NCBI GenBank assembly: GCA_028817685.1
Contig: JAPPPC010000496.1
Location: 1-5,411 of the forward strand
DNA length: 5,411 nucleotides
Reading direction: 5' to 3'
Source of the DNA: Rhodospirillaceae bacterium
Lineage (GTDB): Bacteria; Pseudomonadota; Alphaproteobacteria; UBA8366; GCA-2717185
The translations under genes were made by a program, and so were the position numbers. The notes below the pieces were generated by a model. The model did no database searches and was not told the DNA's origin. It worked only from the letters and a program-made list of their open reading frames with translations. Positions 1 to 5,407 of the stretch are shown in pieces; within the stretch, counting starts at the first letter, position 1, and the number at the start of each line of letters is the position of its first letter.

Positions 1-194
1 TCCCAGGTGATGTTGAAGCCGTTGCCATGCGGTTTGATCACCACGCTCATGGCACCAGGTGGTGTGCCCGTACCCCAGGTCCCCTTGCCGTCATAGGACC
101 CGAAGAATTTCTCCACGATGCCGTCGCTTTGCGATGAGGCGGGCCCCGCGAAACATATCGCAATGCCGGCGAGGAGGATGGTAATGCGCAACAA
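1..194 (-). CDS. N-terminal part of a secreted protein of unknown function (runs off the left edge)
   Basis: The minus-strand frame is open from 194 to the window edge and gives 64 residues. It starts MLRITILLAGIAICFAGPAS, a typical Sec signal peptide: a basic residue at 3, a hydrophobic core to about residue 16, and an Ala-Ser-Ser stretch that allows signal peptidase I cleavage near residue 21. The visible mature part has FFGSYDGKGTW at 30-40 and VVIKPHGNGFNITW at 51-64, suggesting the first strands of a small beta-rich envelope protein. I recall similar short secreted proteins in alphaproteobacteria but cannot name a family. The start is set by a GGTGGAG SD site 6 bases before the TTG at 194; a second TTG at 191 is also possible. 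An in-frame TGA lies a few codons upstream, leaving only a GTG at 206 as a longer choice. The Cys at 14 has Ile before it, so a lipobox is unlikely. It is divergent from the PAS gene. Confidence 0.7.
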   Translation of the reverse strand, partial: MLRITILLAGIAICFAGPASSQSDGIVEKFFGSYDGKGTWGTGTPPGAMSVVIKPHGNGFNITW

Positions 195-200
195 TTCGTT

Positions 201-207
201 CTCCACC
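201..207 (-). promoter_or_regulatory. SD site supporting the TTG start at 194
   Basis: On the minus strand GGTGGAG ends 6 bases before TTG TTG at 194-189. No ATG exists in this frame before the signal peptide, so this site decides the start. Confidence 0.55.
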
Positions 208-324
208 CGAATTCAGCTCTGTCGGATGGTGAAAAACGAAAATCGTGTATGGTTAATAGATCGTAGAAATACCTACCGCTACAACTTGTTTGGCCGGGAA
301 AATCCGGGCAGGGAGTGTCTCGGA

Positions 325-828
325 ATGGGCGAGGAGAAGGGAAAAGGTGCCGAACCGACGCTTCTCAATCCGCTGGGGTCGCGTGACGATTTCCCACTAG
401 GCTGCAAGCGGCGGGTTATCGCGCTCTATGACTATTGGGTGGAGCGCTGCGCGGGGCGGCCGATGCCGCGGCGTGCCGATATCGACCCGGTGGACATGCC
501 TGAGCATTTGCCGGGTCTACTTTTGATCGATGTGGAAGGGGTTTCCGCGCGGGGGCTCGGCATCTATCGCTACCGGGTCGTCGGCCCCCGCGAGGTCGCG
601 AACAGGAAGTTCGATCCGACGGGCCAATTCGTGGAGGAGGGCTATTTCGCCAAATCAAAAAACGATGCGCTGCACTCATACGGGTCGGTTCGTTTGCAGC
701 GTACCGCAATCTACGAAAAACTGTCTTTCCTGTCGGAAGATGGAATTCCTATCAATGAGGACTCGGTGATGCTGCCGCTGTCGGAGAACGGTACCGACGT
801 GTCGCAGATCCTGGTCTACTCCGAATAG
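325..828 (+). CDS. PAS domain protein, PAS_5-like (167 aa)
   Basis: This looks like a member of the PAS_5 family (formerly DUF1457), common in alphaproteobacteria. These are mostly stand-alone PAS domains of unknown ligand and role. Seen here: LYDYWVERCAGRPMPRRADI at 34-53, the family's trp-aromatic helix followed by 'GRPMPRRADIDP'; then LPGLLLIDV (62-70), YRYRVVGPREV (81-91), DPTGQFVEEGYF (97-108), and a last strand PLSENGTDVSQILVY (151-165). About 25 N-terminal residues precede the domain and look disordered. I start at ATG 325 because CAGGGAG at 309-315 sits 9 bases upstream. The frame stays open back to 118, but that stretch has no family similarity and crosses the divergent signal-peptide gene. 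No output domain (kinase, GGDEF, helix-turn-helix) is present, so it may act through a partner or bind a small ligand alone. Family call fairly sure; function unknown. Confidence 0.85.
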   Translation: MGEEKGKGAEPTLLNPLGSRDDFPLGCKRRVIALYDYWVERCAGRPMPRRADIDPVDMPEHLPGLLLIDVEGVSARGLGIYRYRVVGPREVANRKFDPTGQFVEEGYFAKSKNDALHSYGSVRLQRTAIYEKLSFLSEDGIPINEDSVMLPLSENGTDVSQILVYSE

Positions 829-930
829 TACCACCCGCGGAATGTCGGCGGTCCCCATCTGGAACTCTTTCGGTTAACCATGGAACATCAAGGACGCTGC
901 GGTTTGCGGCGGTCAAGGCATGTGGATAGA

Positions 931-1023
931 TCACCCGATAAACAATTGGGCGACGATCGACCAGGTGCCGATAAATCCGATGATCACGCCGATAAGGATC
1001 GACCAGGCCGCTGAATTGTTCAT
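931..1023 (-). CDS. small single-helix membrane peptide (30 aa)
   Basis: A 30-residue product with a short polar N-terminus (Asn-Asn-Ser) and one hydrophobic helix from about Trp7 to Phe28, including IGVIIGFIGTW at 11-21. Gly12, Gly16 and Gly19 form a GxxxGxxG pattern that could pack helices together. Almost all codons end in G or C, as in the genes nearby, while the open frame upstream of this ATG encodes an Arg/Pro-rich stretch with no such bias. Hence ATG 1023 rather than the longer start at 1173. A GGGG run sits 8 bases before the ATG, a modest SD. It resembles the tiny inner-membrane proteins that assist larger complexes, but I recognise no family. It is divergent from the EamA gene with a 217-base spacer. 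Confidence 0.5.
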   Translation of the reverse strand: MNNSAAWSILIGVIIGFIGTWSIVAQLFIG

Positions 1024-1226
1024 GTTCTTAACCCCGTTTGGATGTCTGTCTTTGTTTGATTTCAGGGGCCTAGCTACAGGGTTGCTGGTAACTGCAAATC
1101 CCCCATTCGGGCGACGCCACGGACGATAGCGGTTTGCGCCGGGGGACAATCGTCGGTGGACGGACGACCGCAAGAATCGGAATGAGGCCGATGCGCCGGC
1201 GTGATAAAGCGATGTTCATCCAACCT

Positions 1227-1233
1227 GGGAGGG
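1227..1233 (+). promoter_or_regulatory. SD site supporting the TTG start at 1241
   Basis: GGGAGGG lies 7 bases before TTG 1241. The next in-frame ATG (1262) has no SD, and an in-frame TAA at 1205 closes the frame upstream. Confidence 0.6.
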
Positions 1234-1240
1234 ACTCGTT

Positions 1241-2158
1241 TTGCCGGATATCGACACAAACATGGGCGTACGCGACTGGGTGCGGCTTCTGACGCTATCC
1301 GTTTTGTGGGGCGGGTCGTTCTTCTTCGTCGGTGTGGCGGTACACGCGATCCCGCCACTGACGCTGGTCAGCTTGCGGGTCGGGCTGGCGGCACTGGCAT
1401 TGTGGGCGCTGGTGCCGCTGTTGGGTCACGCGATGCCACGCGGCTGGCGCGTCTGGCTGGCATTCCTCGGGATGGGGTTGCTCAACAATGTGGTGCCGTT
1501 CGCACTGATCGTCTGGGGGCAGACGCAAATCGCCTCCGGCTTGGCCTCGATCCTGAATGCGGCGACGCCGCTCTTCACGGTACTCGTGGCGGGCGCGCTG
1601 TTACCGGACGAGCGGGCGACGCCGCTTAAGCTTGCGGGCGTTGTCATCGGGCTGACCGGCGTCATCGTGATGATTGGACCCGAGGCGCTGGAAGGGCTTG
1701 GCGGCGCGGTGCTGGCGCAGCTCGCGGTCGTCGGCGCGACGGTCTCCTATGCCTTCGCCGGGGTCTATGGCCGTCGGTTCCGTGTCATGGGAATCGATCC
1801 AATCGTCACGGCGGCGGGGCAGGTGGCGGCCTCGGCCCTGTTCCTCGCGCCGATCGCGCTGATCGTGGAGCAGCCATTTTCGCTGCCGATGCCGGGCCCC
1901 TGGGTATGGGCCAGCGTCGCCGGTTTGGCGCTGTTGTCGACGGCGCTCGCCTATATCCTCTACTTCCAGATCTTGTCCTCGGCGGGCGCGACGAACCTGC
2001 TTCTGGTCACATTTCTAGTCCCGGTCTCCGCGATCTGGCTTGGCGTGACGATCTTGGGTGAAAGCCTGGAAATGCTGCATCTGGCCGGCATGGCGGTCAT
2101 TGGGCTGGGCCTCGCCGCGATCGATGGACGGCTGTTCAAGCGGCGAGGAAGTTGCTGA
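1241..2158 (+). CDS. EamA-family (DMT superfamily) transporter, 10 TM helices
   Basis: An inner-membrane permease of the drug/metabolite transporter superfamily; members usually export amino acids, metabolites or toxic compounds, and the substrate cannot be told from sequence. The 305 residues match the family's usual length and form two EamA repeats of five helices each, about residues 13-145 and 155-295. Family hallmarks: LLTLSVLWGGSFFFVGVAV (16-34) in the first helix, a 'P..L...R' pattern at 38-46, and the repeat-ending helix LAGVVIGLTGVIVMIG (about 131-146), mirrored by LHLAGMAVIGLGLAAI near the C-terminus. A short basic tail (FKRRGSC) follows. Translation most likely starts at TTG 1241; starting at ATG 1262 would shorten it by seven residues without touching a helix. 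Its last 23 bases overlap the end of the convergent hydrolase gene. No regulator gene is next to it. Confidence 0.93.
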   Translation: MPDIDTNMGVRDWVRLLTLSVLWGGSFFFVGVAVHAIPPLTLVSLRVGLAALALWALVPLLGHAMPRGWRVWLAFLGMGLLNNVVPFALIVWGQTQIASGLASILNAATPLFTVLVAGALLPDERATPLKLAGVVIGLTGVIVMIGPEALEGLGGAVLAQLAVVGATVSYAFAGVYGRRFRVMGIDPIVTAAGQVAASALFLAPIALIVEQPFSLPMPGPWVWASVAGLALLSTALAYILYFQILSSAGATNLLLVTFLVPVSAIWLGVTILGESLEMLHLAGMAVIGLGLAAIDGRLFKRRGSC

Positions 2159-2924
2159 TCGCCGCCGCGAGTTCCTGGCCGCGCGTCTCCGGCAGCATGT
2201 GGCCGCCGCCGTCGAGGGCGAGATGCGACGCGTCCGTGATCAAGCCCGCCAGTTCCGTACCGAACCAGGCCGGCATCAGCTGGTCGTCCGCCGCCGTCGC
2301 AACCAAGGCGGGGCCGGCAAGGTTGGGGGCGAGGGGCCGTGCGTCGAATGCGAGGATCGCCTCCAGCCGGGCCTCGATCTGGTCCGCATCCTGTGCCGCC
2401 GCCTCTAGGGCCAGCCGCTCGAACGCCGCCGCGTGCTCGCGCCGGTGCTCCGGCGGAAACAATAGGCTGGCGTTGAACCAGGCGTAGCGGTATGGCTCGA
2501 GCGCCCTGGCCGCGGCGACGCGCAAACGCTGCATGGTGATCAGGTGACGATCGCCATGGCTCCACGGGTTGACCAGAACCAACCGATCGACCCAGCCGGG
2601 TGCGGTGGCCGCCGTGGCGATGCCGATGCCGCAGCCGGTCGAGTGGCCGCAGAGGTGGGCGCGGTCGATCCCCAGCGCGTCCAGCAATCCCACGACCTCC
2701 GCTGCTCGTCCCACCATCGACATGCCGTCCGATGCGGAGACCGGTGCGCTTCGGCCGGTGCCGCGTTGATCGTAGGTGATCACGCGATAGGACCGCGACA
2801 ACGCGTCGAGGAAGGGTTCGACACCGACGGGGCCGCCGCTCTGCGGCAGCAGCATGACAACAGGCGCGCCGCTACCCCGCTCGCTGTAATGGATGTCGCC
2901 GCCGTCGACCGCTGCCATCGGCAT
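2136..2924 (-). CDS. alpha/beta hydrolase, RutD-like (262 aa)
   Basis: A cytosolic alpha/beta-hydrolase-fold enzyme. The nucleophile elbow is GHSTG (93-97, Ser95), the acid is probably Asp213 or Asp214 in ADDQLMP, and the base is His242 in GGGHMLP, so the triad looks complete. Other fold marks are YDQRGTGRS (51-59) after strand 4 and LVLVNPW (115-121) after strand 6. The cap, with 'ASLLFPPEH' at 152-160 and an 'I..RL.AI..FDA' stretch at 183-195, resembles RutD (proposed aminoacrylate hydrolase of the Rut pyrimidine pathway) more than other subfamilies, but no rut gene is nearby, so I give no symbol. The usual HG oxyanion motif is replaced by LLPQSGG (25-31). The start is ATG 2924, which has a near-perfect SD. 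The ATG at 2984 would add 20 residues without an SD. Substrate unknown. Confidence 0.88.
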   Translation of the reverse strand: MPMAAVDGGDIHYSERGSGAPVVMLLPQSGGPVGVEPFLDALSRSYRVITYDQRGTGRSAPVSASDGMSMVGRAAEVVGLLDALGIDRAHLCGHSTGCGIGIATAATAPGWVDRLVLVNPWSHGDRHLITMQRLRVAAARALEPYRYAWFNASLLFPPEHRREHAAAFERLALEAAAQDADQIEARLEAILAFDARPLAPNLAGPALVATAADDQLMPAWFGTELAGLITDASHLALDGGGHMLPETRGQELAAAISNFLAA

Positions 2925-2930
2925 CAGGAT

Positions 2931-2936
2931 CTCCTT
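2931..2936 (-). promoter_or_regulatory. strong SD site of the hydrolase gene
   Basis: AAGGAG on the minus strand is 6 bases before ATG 2924. It lies inside the longer open frame that starts at 2984 and argues that the longer start is not used. Confidence 0.7.
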
Positions 2937-3017
2937 CAAAAAGTTCGTTGCAACAATTGAAACATTTTTTGCCGCTCGGGACATCGGCCAGAAACGTGCG
3001 GCGCCTATGGTCGGGGC

Positions 3018-3039
3018 GTTGAATGATTAAACAATCAAC
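3018..3039. promoter_or_regulatory. 22-base imperfect dyad, candidate operator
   Basis: The half sites GTTGAATGATT and AAACAATCAAC are inverted copies matching at 9 of 11 positions (mismatches at half-site positions 6 and 9). The element is AT-rich within GC-rich surroundings, lies between two divergent genes, and its centre coincides with a possible -10 box for the hydrolase. Its size fits a dimeric MarR- or TetR-type regulator, but no such gene is visible here and the regulator is unknown. Confidence 0.4.
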
Positions 3040-3054
3040 TGACAAAGGGGTAAA
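3026..3054 (-). promoter_or_regulatory. possible sigma70-type promoter for the hydrolase
   Basis: On the minus strand TTTACC (3054-3049) and TTTAAT (3031-3026) are separated by 17 bases, a reasonable -35/-10 pair. Transcription would start near 3019, giving a leader of about 95 bases. The -35 overlaps the SD of the divergent small gene and the -10 lies in the dyad. Judged by eye only. Confidence 0.3.
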
Positions 3055-3058
3055 TCGC

Positions 3059-3235
3059 ATGAAAGTCTTCATCGTCACCAAGAATGGACAGCCGGCGCAC
3101 GTTACGTTCTGCTCTGACGAGGCCGCCCAACATTTCGAAGCGGCGGAAGAGGCCGGCGGTACGACATCCCTCATGGAAGTCGCGGCGGAGTTCGCCAACA
3201 CCAGCGTGCTGCGCCGGGCAAAGGCATCTGCATGA
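3059..3235 (+). CDS. small protein of unknown function (58 aa)
   Basis: The start ATG 3059 follows AAAGGGG (3044-3050) by 8 bases. An in-frame ATG at 3023 would add 12 residues, but it lies inside the dyad and has a poor SD. The product is MKVFIVTKNGQPAHVTFCSD followed by an acidic, Ala-rich helix (EAAQHFEAAEEAGG, about 21-34) and a second helix to the basic end (VLRRAKASA). The start looks like a strand-turn-strand (KVFIVTKNGQPAHVTFC), so a small alpha/beta fold is likely. No signal peptide, membrane segment or DNA-binding motif is visible and I do not recognise a family. It is the first gene before the DUF1330 and glycosyltransferase-like genes, 79 bases ahead, and diverges from the hydrolase. 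Third positions are GC-rich, supporting a real gene. Confidence 0.65.
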   Translation: MKVFIVTKNGQPAHVTFCSDEAAQHFEAAEEAGGTTSLMEVAAEFANTSVLRRAKASA

Positions 3236-3240
3236 ATTAT

Positions 3241-3307
3241 CTCCCCCGGCGATTGGGGCGGCATGAGAACTGTGGCATCATGCCGCCCGACACAATCAGC
3301 AGGGGAG
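3241..3307 (+). promoter_or_regulatory. possible SD-masking leader of the DUF1330 gene
   Basis: CTCCCC at 3241-3246 is exactly complementary to GGGGAG at 3302-3307, the SD of the DUF1330 gene (ATG 3315). Pairing would close a structure around the strong hairpin at 3256-3288. The masking segment begins 6 bases after the stop of the small gene, so a ribosome finishing there would cover it. This is an inference from base complementarity; no fold was calculated. Confidence 0.3.
3256..3288 (+). repeat. 11-bp perfect inverted repeat (hairpin) between genes
   Basis: GGGCGGCATGA (3256-3266) and TCATGCCGCCC (3278-3288) are perfect inverted copies around an 11-base loop. There is no T tract on either side on either strand, so it is not a standard intrinsic terminator. 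It could be a transcript-stabilising or attenuating hairpin in the 79-base gap, or a protein-binding dyad. Confidence 0.65.
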
Positions 3308-3314
3308 AGGGCGA

Positions 3315-3608
3315 ATGGCCAAGGGCTATTTGGTGGTGCATCTGGACGTGACGGATCCGGCGCAGTTCGAGAAATACCGGGAAAAAGTTCCGGCGACGAT
3401 CGCGCAGTATGGCGGTCGATATCTGATCCGTGGCGGTGCGATGGAAACCCTGGAAGGGGACGAATTGCCGCCGCGCACGGTGTTGTTGGAATTCGACAGC
3501 GTCGCGCAGGCCAAGACCTGGTACAACTCGCCGGAATATCAGGAAATCATCGGAATTCGTTTGGGCGCATCGACGGGGCAGGCGCAAATCGTCGAAGGCA
3601 TTGACTGA
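3315..3608 (+). CDS. DUF1330 family protein (97 aa)
   Basis: A DUF1330 (PF07045) protein: a small cytosolic dimeric alpha/beta-barrel fold of unknown biochemical role, of normal length. Family marks in order: the first strand MAKGYLVVHLDVTDPAQF (1-18); KYREKVPATIAQYGGRYLIR (20-39), with the Tyr and the glycine turn before strand 2; a GG..E.LEG stretch (40-48); PPRTVLLEFDS (52-62); AKTWYNSPEYQEI (66-78), whose W/Y-N-S-P-E-Y motif is highly typical; and the closing R..G strand. ATG 3315 is preceded by GGGGAGAGGG with good spacing. The gene overlaps the next one by 8 bases, so the two are probably translated together. The fold resembles that of monooxygenases such as ActVA-Orf6, but no activity should be assumed. 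Confidence 0.92.
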   Translation: MAKGYLVVHLDVTDPAQFEKYREKVPATIAQYGGRYLIRGGAMETLEGDELPPRTVLLEFDSVAQAKTWYNSPEYQEIIGIRLGASTGQAQIVEGID

Positions 3609-4323
3609 CCGCACACTGGATGGCGCCGCAACGTTCATCATCCTCAGCTACGCGCGGCCGCAGAATATCCAGCCGATCCTCGAGGCGATCCTGCAGGCGC
3701 GATCCTGCGCGCGCATCGTGTTGTCCAACAACAATCCCGCGATCGACATTAGCGACCACGTTACGTTGACGGCGGATCGGCTGACCGTATTGCAACAACA
3801 AGAGCGATGGCCGGCGGTGAAGCGTTTTTGCCTGGCGCGGGAAGAGCCGGCTGAAAACTTCATCTGCATCGATGACGCTCTCTTTTTGACCGCGGTGCAG
3901 ATCGACGGTTTGGCGGCACGTCTCCTGGAAACCCCCGCGGTGCCGCATGGATTGTGGGGCGCCAACGTGACCTTCAGGCGCGATCCCCAAGGCCGCGAAT
4001 CCGTTCTGCTCGAAGGGGGTATCCACAATCATTCCGGGCCGGTTCGCATCATAAATCGCGCCTATGCCTTCACCGCAGGACATGTCCGGCGCTTTTTCGA
4101 ACTGCTGGCCGCGCTCGGTATCGATGATCCGCGTGATCTTGGGCCGGCGGACGATATTCTGCTCAGCCATTCCGGGATCGGTTTGCCGCTGTGCCACGAT
4201 CTCGGTCCGCTGCGGGACTGTCCGACGACGGACCAACCTGGTATTGCCCTCTGGAAGGAAGACGGCTTTTTTGAGAAACGGCTGGAACGCTTGATTCAAT
4301 TGCGGCGTTTGATGAGTGGGTAA
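3601..4323 (+). CDS. glycosyltransferase-like protein, GT-A type (240 aa)
   Basis: The N-terminus TFIILSYARPQNIQPILEAI (11-30) is the opening strand and 'RP.N...IL' helix of GT-A glycosyltransferases (GT2/GT64-like). IVLSNNNP (39-46) is strand 2. FICIDDALFL (87-96) gives the metal/nucleotide-binding acidic pair, Asp91-Asp92, in place of a classical DXD. ADDILLSHSGIG (183-194) sits where many members carry the catalytic acid and acceptor-site helix. There is no membrane segment, so it would act in the cytosol or at the membrane face. Donor and acceptor are unknown. No ATG fits the domain start: the frame is open from 3430, but that part is out-of-frame DUF1330 code. I choose TTG 3601, which overlaps the DUF1330 stop (TGA 3606-3608). 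GAAGG only 2 bases before is a poor SD, so reinitiation after DUF1330 is likely. It ends 8 bases from the convergent nitroreductase gene. Confidence 0.75.
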   Translation: MTDRTLDGAATFIILSYARPQNIQPILEAILQARSCARIVLSNNNPAIDISDHVTLTADRLTVLQQQERWPAVKRFCLAREEPAENFICIDDALFLTAVQIDGLAARLLETPAVPHGLWGANVTFRRDPQGRESVLLEGGIHNHSGPVRIINRAYAFTAGHVRRFFELLAALGIDDPRDLGPADDILLSHSGIGLPLCHDLGPLRDCPTTDQPGIALWKEDGFFEKRLERLIQLRRLMSG

Positions 4324-4331
4324 GAGGGTGA

Positions 4332-5027
4332 TCAGTTTCCGTACACGGTCAGGATCTCATCTAGCGATTTTTTCCGCTTCGCCACGGCGGGGACGGTCGC
4401 GTCTTCGGACGGGTGGCCCACCACGACGATCATGACAGGTTTTTCCGACGCCGGCCGGTCCAGCATGCCGTTTAGGAAGCGCATCGGATTCGGCGTGTGG
4501 GTCAAGGTGACGAGTCCGGCATGGTGCAAGGCAGCGAGCAGGAACCCGGTGGCGATGCCGACGCTTTCCGGCACGTAGTAGTTCTTGAAAGTGGTGCCGT
4601 CATCGAATTCGCCGAAGCGCTGAGCGAAGATCACGATCAGCCAGGGCGCGATATCGAGATGCGGTTTGTCAACGCCGGTCCCGATCGGTTCCAGGGCTCG
4701 TAGCCATTCGTCACCGGCACCGCCATCGTAGAACTTTTTTTCCTCTTCCTCGGCGGCAAGCCGGATCAGGTGTTTCTTCTCCGGGTCACCGATGGCGACG
4801 AAATGCCAGGGCTGATGGTTGGCGCCGCTGGGCGCGCGGCCGGCGGCACGCACGCAATCCTCGATGATCGTCTGCGGCACCGGCCGGTCGGTGAAGTCGC
4901 GGACGCTATGCCGCCGGCACATGGTGTCGAAGAAATCTTTCGCCGCCGCCGCCATTTCCGCGTCGGTCATGCTGTGCCGGTCGGGCAGGGGAATCGGCTC
5001 GTAACTCAGGCTTTTCTTGGCGAACAT
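4332..5027 (-). CDS. nitroreductase-fold flavoprotein, iodotyrosine deiodinase (IYD)-like (231 aa)
   Basis: An FMN-dependent nitroreductase-superfamily enzyme that by sequence falls in the iodotyrosine-deiodinase group (reductive removal of halogen from halotyrosines). FMN-site marks: RRHSVRDF (38-45), APSGANHQPWHF (65-76), YYVPESVGIATGFLLAALHH (150-169) and the strand VVVGHPSEDATVP (201-213). The active-site lid keeps Glu96, Tyr100 and Lys121; as I recall the human enzyme, its substrate-zwitterion-binding residues Glu157, Tyr161 and Lys182 have the same spacing (E-x3-Y-x20-K). Unlike the mammalian protein there is no membrane anchor, so it is soluble. ATG 5027 has GGGAG 7 bases upstream; a longer start at 5087 would overlap the upstream gene and lacks support. 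It lies 22 bases after the small gene at 5050-5262, probably in one operon. Family strong; the natural substrate in a bacterium is unproven. Confidence 0.92.
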   Translation of the reverse strand: MFAKKSLSYEPIPLPDRHSMTDAEMAAAAKDFFDTMCRRHSVRDFTDRPVPQTIIEDCVRAAGRAPSGANHQPWHFVAIGDPEKKHLIRLAAEEEEKKFYDGGAGDEWLRALEPIGTGVDKPHLDIAPWLIVIFAQRFGEFDDGTTFKNYYVPESVGIATGFLLAALHHAGLVTLTHTPNPMRFLNGMLDRPASEKPVMIVVVGHPSEDATVPAVAKRKKSLDEILTVYGN

Positions 5028-5049
5028 GGGCTCGCTCCCGCGTGTGAAT

Positions 5050-5262
5050 TCATTCGTTGTACGGCTTGGCCTCGATATAACGCTCAAACTCCATGATCGA
5101 CAACCGGTCGGTGACAGGGGTCAATTCGTGCAGGGCGATTTCTTTTTCCGTCTCCGCCTCCCGAATTCGCAGTTGCAGAGAATATTGCGGCTTGTCTTCC
5201 GATAGATCGTCTTCTAGCAGCGCATATTCTTTGTCGCCGATGCGGAAGTCGAACTTCAGCAA
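5050..5262 (-). CDS. unknown small protein upstream of the IYD-like gene; true start uncertain
   Basis: The frame ends with TGA at 5052-5050. From the TTG at 5262 it codes for 70 residues rich in charged residues: a beta-like LKFDFRIGDKEYALLEDDL (2-20), LQLRIREAETEKEIALHEL (29-47), and a helix ending MEFERYIEAKPYNE (57-70). It is probably soluble; I do not recognise the family. The TTG has no SD, and the frame stays open all the way to the window edge. Codons with a strong G/C third base continue up to about 5295 (FNVRRYTRYRVT before Leu-Leu-Lys), then the bias fades and rare AGA/AGG codons appear. So the protein probably begins about 10-15 residues earlier than TTG 5262, or beyond the window, but no ATG, GTG or TTG lies in that stretch. 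An unusual start or a sequence error is possible. The nitroreductase gene follows after 22 bases. Confidence 0.5.
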   Translation of the reverse strand: MLKFDFRIGDKEYALLEDDLSEDKPQYSLQLRIREAETEKEIALHELTPVTDRLSIMEFERYIEAKPYNE

Positions 5263-5400
5263 CGTGACCCGGTAGCGGGTATAGCGGCGGACGTTGAAAA
5301 TTCGGTTTGGTCGTTTCCGTTCCTCGGGCCAAGCGAGTGCCAGCTTGTCTTTCGCCTGTCTGACATCAGCGCCCCTGGGACACCCTGAGGTGTTTTCATA

Positions 5401-5407
5401 AGGGAGG
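5401..5407 (+). promoter_or_regulatory. SD-like AGGGAGG at the right edge
   Basis: AGGGAGG followed by ATTT at the last bases looks like the SD of a plus-strand gene whose start codon would lie just outside the window. If so, roughly 5310-5400 is a divergent intergenic region and the minus-strand gene at 5050 must start inside the window. Confidence 0.35.

Noticed and set aside
118..324. N-terminal extension of the PAS protein from ATG 118
   Set aside because: It overlaps the divergent signal-peptide gene, has no PAS_5 similarity, and ATG 325 has an SD.
872..879. GGTTAACC palindrome between the PAS and small-peptide genes
   Set aside because: An isolated 8-base palindrome with no repeat or promoter context; could be chance.
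1149..1166. TCGTC/GACGA inverted repeat in the spacer before the transporter
   Set aside because: A 5-base arm in GC-rich DNA is expected by chance.
1024..1173. Longer start (1173) for the small membrane peptide
   Set aside because: The added residues are Arg/Pro-rich without coding bias; ATG 1023 directly precedes the helix.
2947..2954. GTTGCAAC palindrome in the hydrolase leader
   Set aside because: Only 8 bases and does not extend; too short to call an operator.
2544..2960. 138-residue plus-strand open frame
   Set aside because: Fully antisense to the hydrolase, whose catalytic motifs are intact; it is a GC-driven shadow.
3263..3604. 113-residue plus-strand frame overlapping DUF1330
   Set aside because: Out of frame with DUF1330 and starts inside the hairpin arm; no recognisable protein features.
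3547..4299. 250-residue minus-strand open frame
   Set aside because: Antisense to the glycosyltransferase-like gene, which has clear family motifs; the product has no coherent domain.
5380..5393. ACACC/GGTGT mini-hairpin followed by TTT
   Set aside because: A 5-bp stem is too weak to call a terminator.
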